DNA of 28,114 nucleotides from a virus: IMG/VR virus record IMGVR_UViG_3300013100_000025, positions 1 through 28,114 of that record, one strand, 5' to 3'. The position numbers and the translations under genes were made by a program. This document shows, piece after piece, positions 12,152 to 19,832 of the stretch (its first letter is position 1; each line of letters starts with the position of its first letter). The notes below the pieces were generated by a model that saw only the letters and a list, made by a program, of their open reading frames with translations, searched no databases and was not told the origin of the DNA.

Positions 12152-13938
12152 GCGCATTCACTTATCTGAAAGACAGCCTGCAGAACCTGGTCGCAGGACT
12201 GGGCACTGCGCGCGACAAGGCATCGCATTCGCACTATGCGCTCCCGGTTATGGACGACCAGCAGCTGCTGAACGCCTTTCGTGGATCGTGGACGGCGCAG
12301 AAGGGCGTGAGCATCCCGGCCGTTGATGCGTGCCGCAACTGGCGCAACTGGCAGGCCGACAAGGCTCAGATCGAGCTGATCGAAGCCGAAGAGGATCGCC
12401 TCAACGTCAAGGGCAAGATTCTGGAGGCCCTATTGAAGGCCCGTCTGTTCGGCGGCGCTGCGGTGTTCATCGGTACCGGTGAGCGCGACACAGCGTCAGA
12501 GCTGAAACCGGATCGGATCGGCAAGGGTGGCATCAAGTACCTGACGGTGATGACTCGCCGCCAACTCAGCGCCACCGAGATCGAGCAGGATCCGCAGAGC
12601 CCGCGCTTCGGCAAGCCGAAGTCCTACCGGTTGCCGGGTTCGACGGTGGAGATTCACCCGTCGCGCCTGGTCATCTTCGTCGGTGTGCCGCATCCAGATC
12701 CCGAGCTTGCCGTGGGCACCGGCTTCGGCTGGGGTGACTCGGTGCTGCTATCTGCAATGCCGGCTGTGCGTCACTACGACGAGACGGTCGCCAACGTGGT
12801 CAGCCTGGTCTACGAGGCAAAGATCGACGTCATCAACATTCCCAATCTGATGTCGAGCATGCAGGACAAGAACTACGAGCGCCTGCTCCTGGAGCGCTTG
12901 CGTCTTGCTGCCACGGCCAAGGGCATCAACGGAACGCTGATCCTGGACGGGCAGGAGACACACACCTCGAAGTCAGCCAGCTTCGGCACGCTGCCGGACG
13001 TGATCGCCAAGACAGAGCAGGGTGTGGCTGGCGCGTTCGATATCCCCGGAACCCGCATGTTTGGTCAGTCCTCGACCGGGCTGGGCGCCAATGGCGAAGA
13101 GAACACCCGCAACTACTACGACAACGTCGCCTCACGCCAGAAGCTGGAGATCAAGCCGGCCATGAGCGTGCTGGACGAGGGGTTGATCCGCTCTGCACTG
13201 GGCAGCAGGCCCAAAGAGATCCACTACACCTGGTCGCCGCTATGGCAGGCCACGGCGAAAGAGCGGGCCGATATCGGCAAGACCACAGCGGACACCATCA
13301 AGGCGCTGAAAGACTCCGGACTTTTCCCTGAGGATGCGCTCTCGACCGCCGCGGTGAATCTGCTGGTCGAGCTGAGCGTTATGCCGGGCCTGGAAGCGGC
13401 GATCGAGAAGTTCGGCGACGAGCTGCCCGATGACGACGATGACCTGCCGAGCACTGGGCCTGATCAGCCAGTGTCGAAGAAGGCCATCACTGACGCAGCG
13501 CCACGCTCGCTGTATGTGTCCCGAAAGGTCATCAACGGCGCTGAGATCATCGCGTGGGCCAAGTCGCAGGGCTTCGAATCCACCGTCCCAACTGCTGACT
13601 TGCACGTCACCGTCGCCTACAGCCGCAACCCGGTCGATTGGATGAAGGTCGGCGAGTCATGGTCGGGCGATGGCAAGGGCCAGCTCAAGATTGCACCAGG
13701 TGGCGCAAGGCTGATCGACAAGTTCGGCGAAGACGCAGTGGTGCTGCTGTTCAACAGCTCGGAGCTGGCTTGGCGGCACGTCACCATCGTTGAGGCTGGC
13801 GCCTCTTGGGACTGGCCGGACTATCAGCCCCACATCACCTTCACCTACGAACCCGGCAGCGTCGATATCGACAAGGTCGAGCCATACCGTGGCGCGATTG
13901 AGCTGGGTCCCGAGATCTTCGAGGAGCTCGCCCCATGA
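12148..13938 (+). CDS. Portal protein with C-terminal Acb1-like (anti-CBASS) 2H phosphodiesterase domain
   Basis: A 596-aa fusion. Residues 1 to about 420 form a DUF1073-type portal, the dodecameric ring at the DNA entry vertex. An acidic linker (residues 424-440, with five consecutive Asp) leads to a domain of about 145 residues starting SLYVSRKVINGAEIIAWAKS. It carries two HxT motifs, LHVTVAYS (His486, Thr488) and PHITFTY (His562, Thr564), the catalytic signature of 2H phosphodiesterases, with the sequence style of phage T4 Acb1, which degrades CBASS cyclic nucleotides. No internal start with an RBS was found for the domain alone, so it is probably made as part of the portal. CBASS antagonism by this protein is inferred. 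Confidence 0.9.
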   Translation: MSAFTYLKDSLQNLVAGLGTARDKASHSHYALPVMDDQQLLNAFRGSWTAQKGVSIPAVDACRNWRNWQADKAQIELIEAEEDRLNVKGKILEALLKARLFGGAAVFIGTGERDTASELKPDRIGKGGIKYLTVMTRRQLSATEIEQDPQSPRFGKPKSYRLPGSTVEIHPSRLVIFVGVPHPDPELAVGTGFGWGDSVLLSAMPAVRHYDETVANVVSLVYEAKIDVINIPNLMSSMQDKNYERLLLERLRLAATAKGINGTLILDGQETHTSKSASFGTLPDVIAKTEQGVAGAFDIPGTRMFGQSSTGLGANGEENTRNYYDNVASRQKLEIKPAMSVLDEGLIRSALGSRPKEIHYTWSPLWQATAKERADIGKTTADTIKALKDSGLFPEDALSTAAVNLLVELSVMPGLEAAIEKFGDELPDDDDDLPSTGPDQPVSKKAITDAAPRSLYVSRKVINGAEIIAWAKSQGFESTVPTADLHVTVAYSRNPVDWMKVGESWSGDGKGQLKIAPGGARLIDKFGEDAVVLLFNSSELAWRHVTIVEAGASWDWPDYQPHITFTYEPGSVDIDKVEPYRGAIELGPEIFEELAP

Positions 13939-15062
13939 TCTTCACCGACTCCGTGCCAGTCACGGGAGTGCGGCGCACTGAGGACGGCTATCTGGTTGGA
14001 GAGGCCAGGGTCGCCCGCACCGGCATTCAGGACTACCTAGGAACCGAGATTGATCCTGATAACGAACACGGCCTGAGGGACCTGCCAATCGTTCGCGTGT
14101 ACCGACCGGAGAGCGCGGTATTTCACAAAGATGCGATGCACTCCTACGCGTACCGACCAATGACCAACGGTCACCCGGGCGGCGAAGGCGTCACTTCCAA
14201 GAACTGGAAGGATGTCGCGATCGGCAACACCGGCGGCGAGGTTGTTCGGGACGGGCAGTTCGTCAAGGTACCGCTGGTGCTGATGGATGCCAAGGCGATT
14301 GAGGACTACGAGTCAGGCAAGCGCGAACTGTCCATGGGGTACGGCGCTGAAGTCGTTTTCCAGGATGGTGTTACGCCAGAAGGCGAGGCGTATCACGCCT
14401 ATCTCGGGCCCATGAAAATGAATCACCTCAGTCTTGAGTATCGCGCTCGCGGCGGCGAAAAACTTCGCTTTGGTGACAACGAACCACACACCCCCCAAGG
14501 AGGCCATGACATGGCTGATTCACTGCGTACGGTCATCGTTGATGGCCTGTCCGTCCAGACGACCGACCAAGGCGCCCAGGCAATCGACAAGCTGACCAAG
14601 CAGCTGGCCGATGCCGGGGTAAACATCAAATCCCTGACCGACGCGCATACCGCTGCGCTGGCGCTGAAGGATGGCGAACTGGCGAAGAAAGACGCCGAGA
14701 TCGACGACCTGAAAGCCAAGCTGCTCAGCGATGCCGATATCGACAAGCGAGTCACCGCCCGCGCCGACCTGATCAGCAAGGCCAAGTCGATCGCTGACGC
14801 CGACTACACCGGCAAGACCGACGCTGACATCCGCAAGGCTGTCGTGGTCGCCAAGTTGGGTGATGCGGCCGTGGCCGGCAAGGCTGATGCCTACATCGAC
14901 GCGCGCTTCGAGATCTTGGTCGAGGACGCTGCCAAGAACCCGGCCAATGACCCGTTCCGGCAGCACATGATCCATCAGGACAGTAAGCCAGGCGAAAACC
15001 CGGCTGAAGCCGCCCGCGCGAAGATGCTGGCCGACTTCAACTCCACTCAGCCCGCCAAGTAA
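13935..15062 (+). CDS. DUF2213 prohead protease-scaffold fusion
   Basis: A 375-aa protein. The N-terminal DUF2213 domain (about 1-185) has candidate catalytic residues His80 (TNGHP), Ser133 (RELSMGYG) and the NHLSLEYRARGG segment at His174. The C-terminal half (about 193-375) is highly helical and charged, like a scaffold (AIDKLTKQLADAGVNIKSL ... KKDAEIDDLKAKLL). It would direct procapsid assembly and then cleave the scaffold. It overlaps the portal by ATGA. An internal start gives the scaffold alone. Confidence 0.85.
   Translation: MIFTDSVPVTGVRRTEDGYLVGEARVARTGIQDYLGTEIDPDNEHGLRDLPIVRVYRPESAVFHKDAMHSYAYRPMTNGHPGGEGVTSKNWKDVAIGNTGGEVVRDGQFVKVPLVLMDAKAIEDYESGKRELSMGYGAEVVFQDGVTPEGEAYHAYLGPMKMNHLSLEYRARGGEKLRFGDNEPHTPQGGHDMADSLRTVIVDGLSVQTTDQGAQAIDKLTKQLADAGVNIKSLTDAHTAALALKDGELAKKDAEIDDLKAKLLSDADIDKRVTARADLISKAKSIADADYTGKTDADIRKAVVVAKLGDAAVAGKADAYIDARFEILVEDAAKNPANDPFRQHMIHQDSKPGENPAEAARAKMLADFNSTQPAK
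14511..15062 (+). CDS. Nested scaffold protein (internal start of the protease gene)
   Basis: ATG 14511 is in frame with the protease gene (residue 193) and preceded by AAGGAGG with 7-nt spacing, one of the best ribosome sites in the window. The 183-aa product MADSLRTV... is the helical scaffold half. This parallels lambda C/Nu3, where scaffold is made from an internal start of the protease gene. Separate expression is inferred from the RBS. Confidence 0.7.
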   Translation: MADSLRTVIVDGLSVQTTDQGAQAIDKLTKQLADAGVNIKSLTDAHTAALALKDGELAKKDAEIDDLKAKLLSDADIDKRVTARADLISKAKSIADADYTGKTDADIRKAVVVAKLGDAAVAGKADAYIDARFEILVEDAAKNPANDPFRQHMIHQDSKPGENPAEAARAKMLADFNSTQPAK

Positions 15063-15071
15063 GGAGCCATC

Positions 15072-15551
15072 ATGGCCGCTTATCAAACGACTTACCCTGA
15101 TCGTCCAGCCAAGGGCCTTCATGGCGCCTCGGCGAACGAAGAGATCAAGAACGACATCAGCCGCACCATCGAAAACGCTGCCGGTGTTCGCTTCGGCGAG
15201 CCAGTCCAGCGCGGCGCCGGTGACCATGGCGTTGTTCCATTCGCAGCCGGCGGCAAGTTCGTCGGCATTGCCAAGCTGACTCCGGCCGTCCCGGCCGTGA
15301 AAGCAGGCTCGACTCTGGTCGACGGCTACCCGCAGTACTTCACCGCGTCCATTCGTGAACGCGGCCAGATGTACGTGACGGTCAGCACGCCGGTGGTCGA
15401 TGGCGATCCGGTCTACTACGTGACCGCCACCAACACCTACACCAACGCTGCCGGCACCGGCATTGTTGGCCCGATCCCGAGCGCGTTCTTCGACACCACT
15501 GGTGCCGCCGGCGACATCGTGGAAATCTCCCTCAAGAACCGGAGCGCATAA
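15072..15551 (+). CDS. Capsid decoration/cement protein
   Basis: A 159-aa protein of the DUF2190-like structural cement type: GVRFGEPVQRGAGDHGVVPFAAGGKFVGIAKLTPAV and the beta-rich VYYVTATNTYTNAAGTG. It lies between scaffold and major capsid genes, the usual place for a decoration protein stabilising the expanded shell. AAGGAG lies 5 nt before ATG 15072. Confidence 0.75.
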   Translation: MAAYQTTYPDRPAKGLHGASANEEIKNDISRTIENAAGVRFGEPVQRGAGDHGVVPFAAGGKFVGIAKLTPAVPAVKAGSTLVDGYPQYFTASIRERGQMYVTVSTPVVDGDPVYYVTATNTYTNAAGTGIVGPIPSAFFDTTGAAGDIVEISLKNRSA

Positions 15552-15552
15552 C

Positions 15553-16512
15553 ATGCGACAAGCATTCGCAGACGCTCAAGCAGCGTTGCCATTCGTTGTA
15601 GCCCAGGGCCGCAACATCGAAACCGCGATCTATGAAGCTCGCTACCCGGAATACAGCTACCGCGACCTGATGCCTGTCGTCACCGAAGGCAACCAGTGGG
15701 CGATCGGCACCCAGTTCTACAGCATGCAACTCGCTGGCGAAGCCAAGTTCCTATCCGGCGCCGCCAATGACATGCCGTTCAACAACGTTTCGTGGGGCGA
15801 AGGCTCACACGACTACGCCATGATCGGCTCCGGCTGGGAGTGGAATCTGGAAGAGGTCAATCAGGCCGCTCTGTATGGCCGCAACCTGAACGACCTGAAA
15901 GCCATGTCGGCAAGTCGCTCCACCGAGCGCCTGCTCTACGACATCGCCACCACCGGCAGCACCGAGAAAAACTGGCGTGGCTTTGTCAACCAGTCCAACG
16001 TGCAGACCATCACCGCTGCGGCTACTGGCACGGGTAGTTCCACGCTCTTCGTCGACAAAACGCCGCAGCAGATCCTGAACGACCTCAACACTCTGCTCAA
16101 GCTGGTGCCGCAGGCGTCGAACAACGTCGAGCTTGCCGATACCCTGGCCTTGCCTCTCGAAGTGATGGACTACATCTCGACCACCTTCGTCGGTACCGAA
16201 GCGAACAGCCCGACCATCCTGGAGCGCTTCCGCACTTCCAACGTGTACACCGCGCGCACCGGTCGCCCGCTGACCATCCTGACGGCCGACTCGCTGTCGA
16301 CCGCAGGTGCTGGTGGCGGTGGTCGTATCGCCGCGTACCGTCGCGCTCTGGACGTGATCCGCTTCCACCTGCCAATGCCTCGCATGGTGCTGCCGGTTCA
16401 TCAGAAGACCATCATGGGCTTCGAGACCGGCATCATCGCGCGTACCGGCGGTGTTGAAGTACGCCTGCCAGGCGCCATGGCGTACATGGACGGCGTGTCC
16501 GAGCCTGCATAA
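15553..16512 (+). CDS. Major capsid protein (DUF2184)
   Basis: A 319-aa protein of the DUF2184 family with HK97-type fold expected. Recognisable parts are EARYPEYSYRDLMPVVTEGNQWAIG near the N-terminus, the spine-helix region GRNLNDLKAMSASRSTERLLYD, and the C-terminal RIAAYRRALDVIRFHLPMPRMVLPV. ATG 15553 follows the decoration stop by 1 nt and is preceded by GGAGCG; upstream in-frame extension would overlap the decoration gene. It forms the icosahedral shell. Confidence 0.88.
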   Translation: MRQAFADAQAALPFVVAQGRNIETAIYEARYPEYSYRDLMPVVTEGNQWAIGTQFYSMQLAGEAKFLSGAANDMPFNNVSWGEGSHDYAMIGSGWEWNLEEVNQAALYGRNLNDLKAMSASRSTERLLYDIATTGSTEKNWRGFVNQSNVQTITAAATGTGSSTLFVDKTPQQILNDLNTLLKLVPQASNNVELADTLALPLEVMDYISTTFVGTEANSPTILERFRTSNVYTARTGRPLTILTADSLSTAGAGGGGRIAAYRRALDVIRFHLPMPRMVLPVHQKTIMGFETGIIARTGGVEVRLPGAMAYMDGVSEPA

Positions 16513-16522
16513 GGGGGTTGTC

Positions 16523-16921
16523 ATGAAAGTGAAAGTCACCAACAGCGGCACCTGCCCGCGCGGCCTCTGGTCCATGGGCGCGATCAAGATGATCGGCATC
16601 GGTGCAAGCCGGGAGCTGACCCTGACAGAGGCAGAGCTCGAGCAGGCCAAGAAAATCGATGTCCTCAGTTTTGAGGCTGTCGAGGCTCCGTCCGGCGACG
16701 AAAAGGCAGAACTGCTCGCCAAGCTGAAGGCGCTGGGCATTGATGCCGCTGGCAACAGCAAAGTCGAAACCCTGCGCAAGAAGCTGGAGGACGCTGAGGC
16801 CGCCGCCGAGCAGGCCAAGAAGCAGGAAGTCATCGACGAGCTGACCACCCTGAACGTCCAGTTCGACAAAGAAGCAAATCTGGAAGCCCTGCAGGCCGCA
16901 CTGGCCGCTGCCAAGGCGTAA
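16523..16921 (+). CDS. Head protein with duplicated helix-extended-loop-helix motif
   Basis: A 132-aa protein. The N-terminal 55 residues are beta-rich (MKVKVTNSGTCPRGLWSMGAIKMIGIG). Two similar units follow: ELLAKLKALGIDAAGNSKVETLRKKLEDA (about 63-91) and EVIDELTTLNVQFDKEANLEALQAALAAA (about 102-130). Each reads as helix, hydrophobic loop, helix, like HeH/LEM-type DNA-binding folds. GGGGG lies 6 nt before ATG 16523. It follows the major capsid gene; a structural or DNA-contacting head role is inferred. Confidence 0.7.
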   Translation: MKVKVTNSGTCPRGLWSMGAIKMIGIGASRELTLTEAELEQAKKIDVLSFEAVEAPSGDEKAELLAKLKALGIDAAGNSKVETLRKKLEDAEAAAEQAKKQEVIDELTTLNVQFDKEANLEALQAALAAAKA

Positions 16922-16935
16922 CACCCCGCAAAACC

Positions 16936-16952
16936 GGAGCGCATGACGCTCC
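16936..16952 (+). other. Intergenic hairpin after capsid block
   Basis: GGAGCG-CATGA-CGCTCC, a 6-bp stem with 5-nt loop and no T run. It sits in the 49-bp gap after the capsid genes and may protect the 3' end of the capsid mRNA or reduce downstream expression. Confidence 0.4.
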
Positions 16953-16970
16953 ACCTATTGAGATATCCCG

Positions 16971-17492
16971 ATGCCAGACTTTTACGGAACCGTCGCAGAA
17001 GCTGACGCCTATCACGCTGCGCGCGCGAATGCCGCGTGGACAGGCGATGACGTGGCGAAGCAGGCCGCGCTGATCCGGGCATCGGTCTACATCGACGGCC
17101 GCTATCGGAAGCTGCTGGCTTCTGGGGTGTGGCAGTCATTGTTCCCCGGCGTGAAGACCGAGGGCAGAGGGCAAGCCAGGGAGTGGCCGCGCACCGGTGC
17201 CGAGGATTACGAGGGGCATGCAATCCCATCCGACCAAGTGCCGGTTGAGGTTGAGCAGGCAACGTACGAAGCCGCACTGCGTGAACTGGTCGAGCCCGGC
17301 AGCCTAAGCCCCGACTTCGTGGCCGCGTCCACAGTGAAGCGCCAGAAGGTCGGCCCGATCGAGGAAGAGTTCTCGGTTGCGGCAGGCGCAGATGGCGCGG
17401 CGTCGGTCAGGCCGGTGATCAGCATCATCGACGAGATGATCGCTCCTGTGCTGGTGGCCCGCTACACGCTGCCAGCGGTGTTCGTGGTATGA
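16971..17492 (+). CDS. Head-tail connector (DnaT-like/gp6-type adaptor)
   Basis: A 173-aa protein. The N-terminal motif DFYGTVAEADAYHAARANAAWTGDDVAKQAALIRASVYIDGRY is typical of phage head-tail adaptors often auto-named DnaT-like; the C-terminal KVGPIEEEFSVAAG ... RPVISIIDEMIAPVL matches the same family. It would bind the portal to extend the connector. Despite the database name, a replication role is unlikely in this late position. RBS before ATG 16971 is weak. It overlaps the next gene by 4 bp. Confidence 0.78.
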   Translation: MPDFYGTVAEADAYHAARANAAWTGDDVAKQAALIRASVYIDGRYRKLLASGVWQSLFPGVKTEGRGQAREWPRTGAEDYEGHAIPSDQVPVEVEQATYEAALRELVEPGSLSPDFVAASTVKRQKVGPIEEEFSVAAGADGAASVRPVISIIDEMIAPVLVARYTLPAVFVV

Positions 17493-18526
17493 CCCCGGCG
17501 CAGATCATCCAGGCCATCGAAGGAATGGAGCCCGCGATGCAGCGGGCCTATCTGGCACAGGTCAAGCTGGTGGTGGACGCAGCCACGGTTGCTGAGGTCG
17601 AGCGGCTGATAATCGAAGAGGACGAAAACGGGCTGGCAGCGTTACTGAGCCTGGGGGCGCTGGCGGCTTTCCTCGAGCTGGCTCGAAATGTGTACCTCGC
17701 AGGCGCCAAGTTCGAGATCAAAGCGATCGTAATCCCCAAGGATCTGGGGCGATTTGAATTCGACGTCCGCAAGCCTGAGCCAGAGCAGTGGCTGGTGGAA
17801 AAAGCCGCCGAGATTCGACGCGACGCGGATTTGAATGTGCGCGAGGCGATCCGGGCGGTTATCGGCTCGCGCAGTCGCATTGTCACGCATTCGGTGCAAG
17901 TCGAAGTGGGTGCCACGCCAATGACCCGAAGCCCACGCCAGGCGGCGCTCGATTTGCTGGGGCGTGTAAGCGCGCAAACTGGCTCACGCTCAGGTGGCGT
18001 GATTGGCCTGCCCGGTAACTACGCGCAGTACGTCCTCAACGCCCGCCAGCAGCTGCTGAGCGGAAGCCCTGATGAGATGCGCAACTATTTGCAGCGCAAG
18101 CGCAGGGATCGCCGCTTCGACAGCATCGTTAACCGCGCTATCAATGCGGGCAAGCCAGTTGCCCAGGCTGACGTCGACAAGATCGCCGGTCGCTACGCTG
18201 ATCGGCTGATGAAGACTTACGCCGATATGCTTTCCAAGGCTGAGGCGCTGGAATCCTTCGGAGCTGGCCGTGACCAGGTGTATGAGCAACTCATTGCCCA
18301 AGGTCTTGATCGCGACTCGGTGACGAAAACATGGCGCGATCGGGCCGACAAAAAGGTGCGGCACACGCATTCGGTCATGGGCGGGCAGGAAGTGCAGAAA
18401 GATCAGCCATTTCAAAGCCCGAACGGCGCGCTGCTTCGTTACCCCGGCGATTCTGCGCTGGGTGCTGGCTGGAGTGAGCGCGCGAACTGTCGATGCTCGG
18501 CGATCTACAAGATAAGGCGGAAGTGA
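17489..18526 (+). CDS. Phage head morphogenesis protein (gp7/Mu F-like)
   Basis: A 345-aa minor head protein. The C-terminal part matches the SPP1 gp7/Mu gpF domain: TWRDRADKKVRHTHSVMGGQEVQ, the proline-glycine loop LLRYPGDSALGAGWSERANCRCSAIY, ending in the diagnostic Cys-Arg-Cys. The N-terminal half is helical and variable. Such proteins are usually encoded next to the portal; here the gene lies after the capsid and adaptor genes. It overlaps its neighbours on both sides. Confidence 0.82.
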   Translation: MTPAQIIQAIEGMEPAMQRAYLAQVKLVVDAATVAEVERLIIEEDENGLAALLSLGALAAFLELARNVYLAGAKFEIKAIVIPKDLGRFEFDVRKPEPEQWLVEKAAEIRRDADLNVREAIRAVIGSRSRIVTHSVQVEVGATPMTRSPRQAALDLLGRVSAQTGSRSGGVIGLPGNYAQYVLNARQQLLSGSPDEMRNYLQRKRRDRRFDSIVNRAINAGKPVAQADVDKIAGRYADRLMKTYADMLSKAEALESFGAGRDQVYEQLIAQGLDRDSVTKTWRDRADKKVRHTHSVMGGQEVQKDQPFQSPNGALLRYPGDSALGAGWSERANCRCSAIYKIRRK

Positions 18527-18912
18527 TGCCAGACATTTATGACCGCGCCAAGGCTACGGCAACGCGCATGCTCGCGCCGCGCAGCAAGGGCGGCAAGGGG
18601 CTGGAATTGGTGCTCCGTCGCGAGACGCTGGGCGAGTATGACCCCGACAACCCGCAGCCACCTGGCGAATTGGTCGTGAATGGCTCCGGTTTCCGCGAGG
18701 AGTACGACAACAAGTACATCGACGGAACGCTGATCGTGCGCGGCGACGTGAAGCTACTGGTTTCGCCGGTTCAGTTGTCCGGCGAAGACATGCCCACACC
18801 GCAAAGCAACGACAAAATCACATTTGATGACACGGTCTACACGGCGATAGCCGTCACTCCGTGGAACTTCGCCGGTCTGGCGGTCGGCTTCGAGCTGCAG
18901 GTGCGCAAGTAA
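18526..18912 (+). CDS. Putative head completion/stopper protein
   Basis: A 128-aa protein of unrecognised family. The N-terminus MPDIYDRAKATATRMLAPRSKGGKGLELVLRRETLGEYDPD is followed by beta-rich sequence (DGTLIVRGDVKLLVSP ... ITFDDTVYTAIAVTPW), a size and pattern common to head-closure stoppers. Its position between adaptor/morphogenesis genes and the tail completion gene supports this. ATG 18526 overlaps the upstream stop by one base. Confidence 0.7.
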   Translation: MPDIYDRAKATATRMLAPRSKGGKGLELVLRRETLGEYDPDNPQPPGELVVNGSGFREEYDNKYIDGTLIVRGDVKLLVSPVQLSGEDMPTPQSNDKITFDDTVYTAIAVTPWNFAGLAVGFELQVRK

Positions 18913-19349
18913 TGGCGAATCACATGACAAGCCGCTACGGCGGCCAGCAGGGAAGTTTTGCTGAGAGCCTGGCGCAATTTGCCGAGCAGGCGAAAGACGC
19001 AATCGACGAGGTGTTTCGCGAGGTTGTTATCGAACTTGGCACCTCAGTCATTCGCCTCTCACCAGTCGACACGGGCCGATTCAAAGGCAACTGGCATCTG
19101 TCGATCGACAACATCGAAAACATTACCTTCGACGAGGTTGATCCAACCGGCCAGGACGCGATCGCCTCGCTGGTCGCTTCTGCCAGCGATCTCACGGCAG
19201 GGCAGGCGGCCTACATCCTGAACAATCTGCCCTATGCCATTCCGCTCGAATATGGGCACTCAGCCAAGGCCCCGGCCGGCATGGTACAGATAACGCTGGC
19301 TCGCTTTCAGCAGATCGTCGAAGAAGCCATCAGGAACAATCAGGTATGA
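18912..19349 (+). CDS. Tail completion/neck protein (HK97 gp10-like)
   Basis: A 145-aa protein with the gp10-type signature LSPVDTGRFKGNWHLSID and LPYAIPLEYGHSAKAPAGMVQITLARFQQIVEEA. Such proteins sit at the neck and join the tail to the completed head. ATG 18912 overlaps the previous stop (TAATG), so translation is coupled; a second in-frame ATG lies at 18924. It overlaps the tail terminator gene by 4 bp. Confidence 0.8.
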   Translation: MANHMTSRYGGQQGSFAESLAQFAEQAKDAIDEVFREVVIELGTSVIRLSPVDTGRFKGNWHLSIDNIENITFDEVDPTGQDAIASLVASASDLTAGQAAYILNNLPYAIPLEYGHSAKAPAGMVQITLARFQQIVEEAIRNNQV

Positions 19350-19762
19350 GCCACAACACCATTGCTGCGGCCTTCGAGTCGCGCCTGCTCGCGTGGGCCA
19401 AGGCTCGGGCAAAGCCGCTGAAGGTGGTAGTCGAGAACGAAACCTACACGCCGGCGGCCGGCGAGACATACCTGCGGGCTTTTACTCTGCCGGCGGTCAC
19501 GGGTAGCAACACGCTTAGCGGCGATCACCGGATATACGCCGGCGTGTTCCAGGTCAACATCGTGACGCCATCGGGCAAGTACCGCACCGAGGCGAGCGGC
19601 ATCGCTGACGAACTGGCGGTACTGTTCCCGCTGAACCTGCGTATTCCCCGCGCAGGGCTTGTCGCACTGGTGATGACGCCGGTTGCGCCAGGGCCGGGAA
19701 TACCAGACGGCAACACCTTCACGGTACCGGCCTCGTTCCAATACCGATCCGACACCAACTAA
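19346..19762 (+). CDS. Tail terminator protein
   Basis: A 138-aa protein: short N-terminal helix (TIAAAFESRLLAWAKAR), then beta-rich sequence with YLRAFTLPAVTGSNTLSGDHRIYAGVFQVNIVTPSGKYRTEASGIADELAVLFP, typical of the lambda gpU-like/DUF4128 tail terminators. It caps the tail tube and stops its polymerisation. It lies directly upstream of the tail tube gene, as usual. Confidence 0.78.
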   Translation: MSHNTIAAAFESRLLAWAKARAKPLKVVVENETYTPAAGETYLRAFTLPAVTGSNTLSGDHRIYAGVFQVNIVTPSGKYRTEASGIADELAVLFPLNLRIPRAGLVALVMTPVAPGPGIPDGNTFTVPASFQYRSDTN

Positions 19763-19784
19763 TCCGCCCGTTGGGCAAACCCAG

Positions 19785-19806
19785 AACCCGCCATTGAGCG
19801 GGTTTT
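19785..19806 (+). terminator. Hairpin with short T run before tail tube gene
   Basis: AACCCGC (19785-19791) / GCGGGTT (19798-19804) with a 6-nt loop and four T residues. A modest terminator or processing site that separates connector genes from the highly expressed tail tube gene. Confidence 0.6.
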
Positions 19807-19832
19807 GTCATTTCTGCACAGAGGAAACACAC

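Noticed and set aside
12484-12491. Additional CGCGACAC inside the portal gene
   Set aside because: It has no partner at 32 bp on either side and is not palindromic, so it is not counted with the paired elements.
15805-17277. Long open frame on the minus strand (490 codons), with similar long minus frames at 24068-25351, 14520-15554 and 11168-12157
   Set aside because: They lie antisense to well-identified capsid, tail, protease and terminase genes in GC-rich DNA, have Arg/Ala/Ser-rich nonsense composition and no ribosome sites.
16971-17492. DnaT-like replication protein
   Set aside because: The similarity behind this name is to phage head-tail adaptors; a primosome role does not fit its place in the late head genes.
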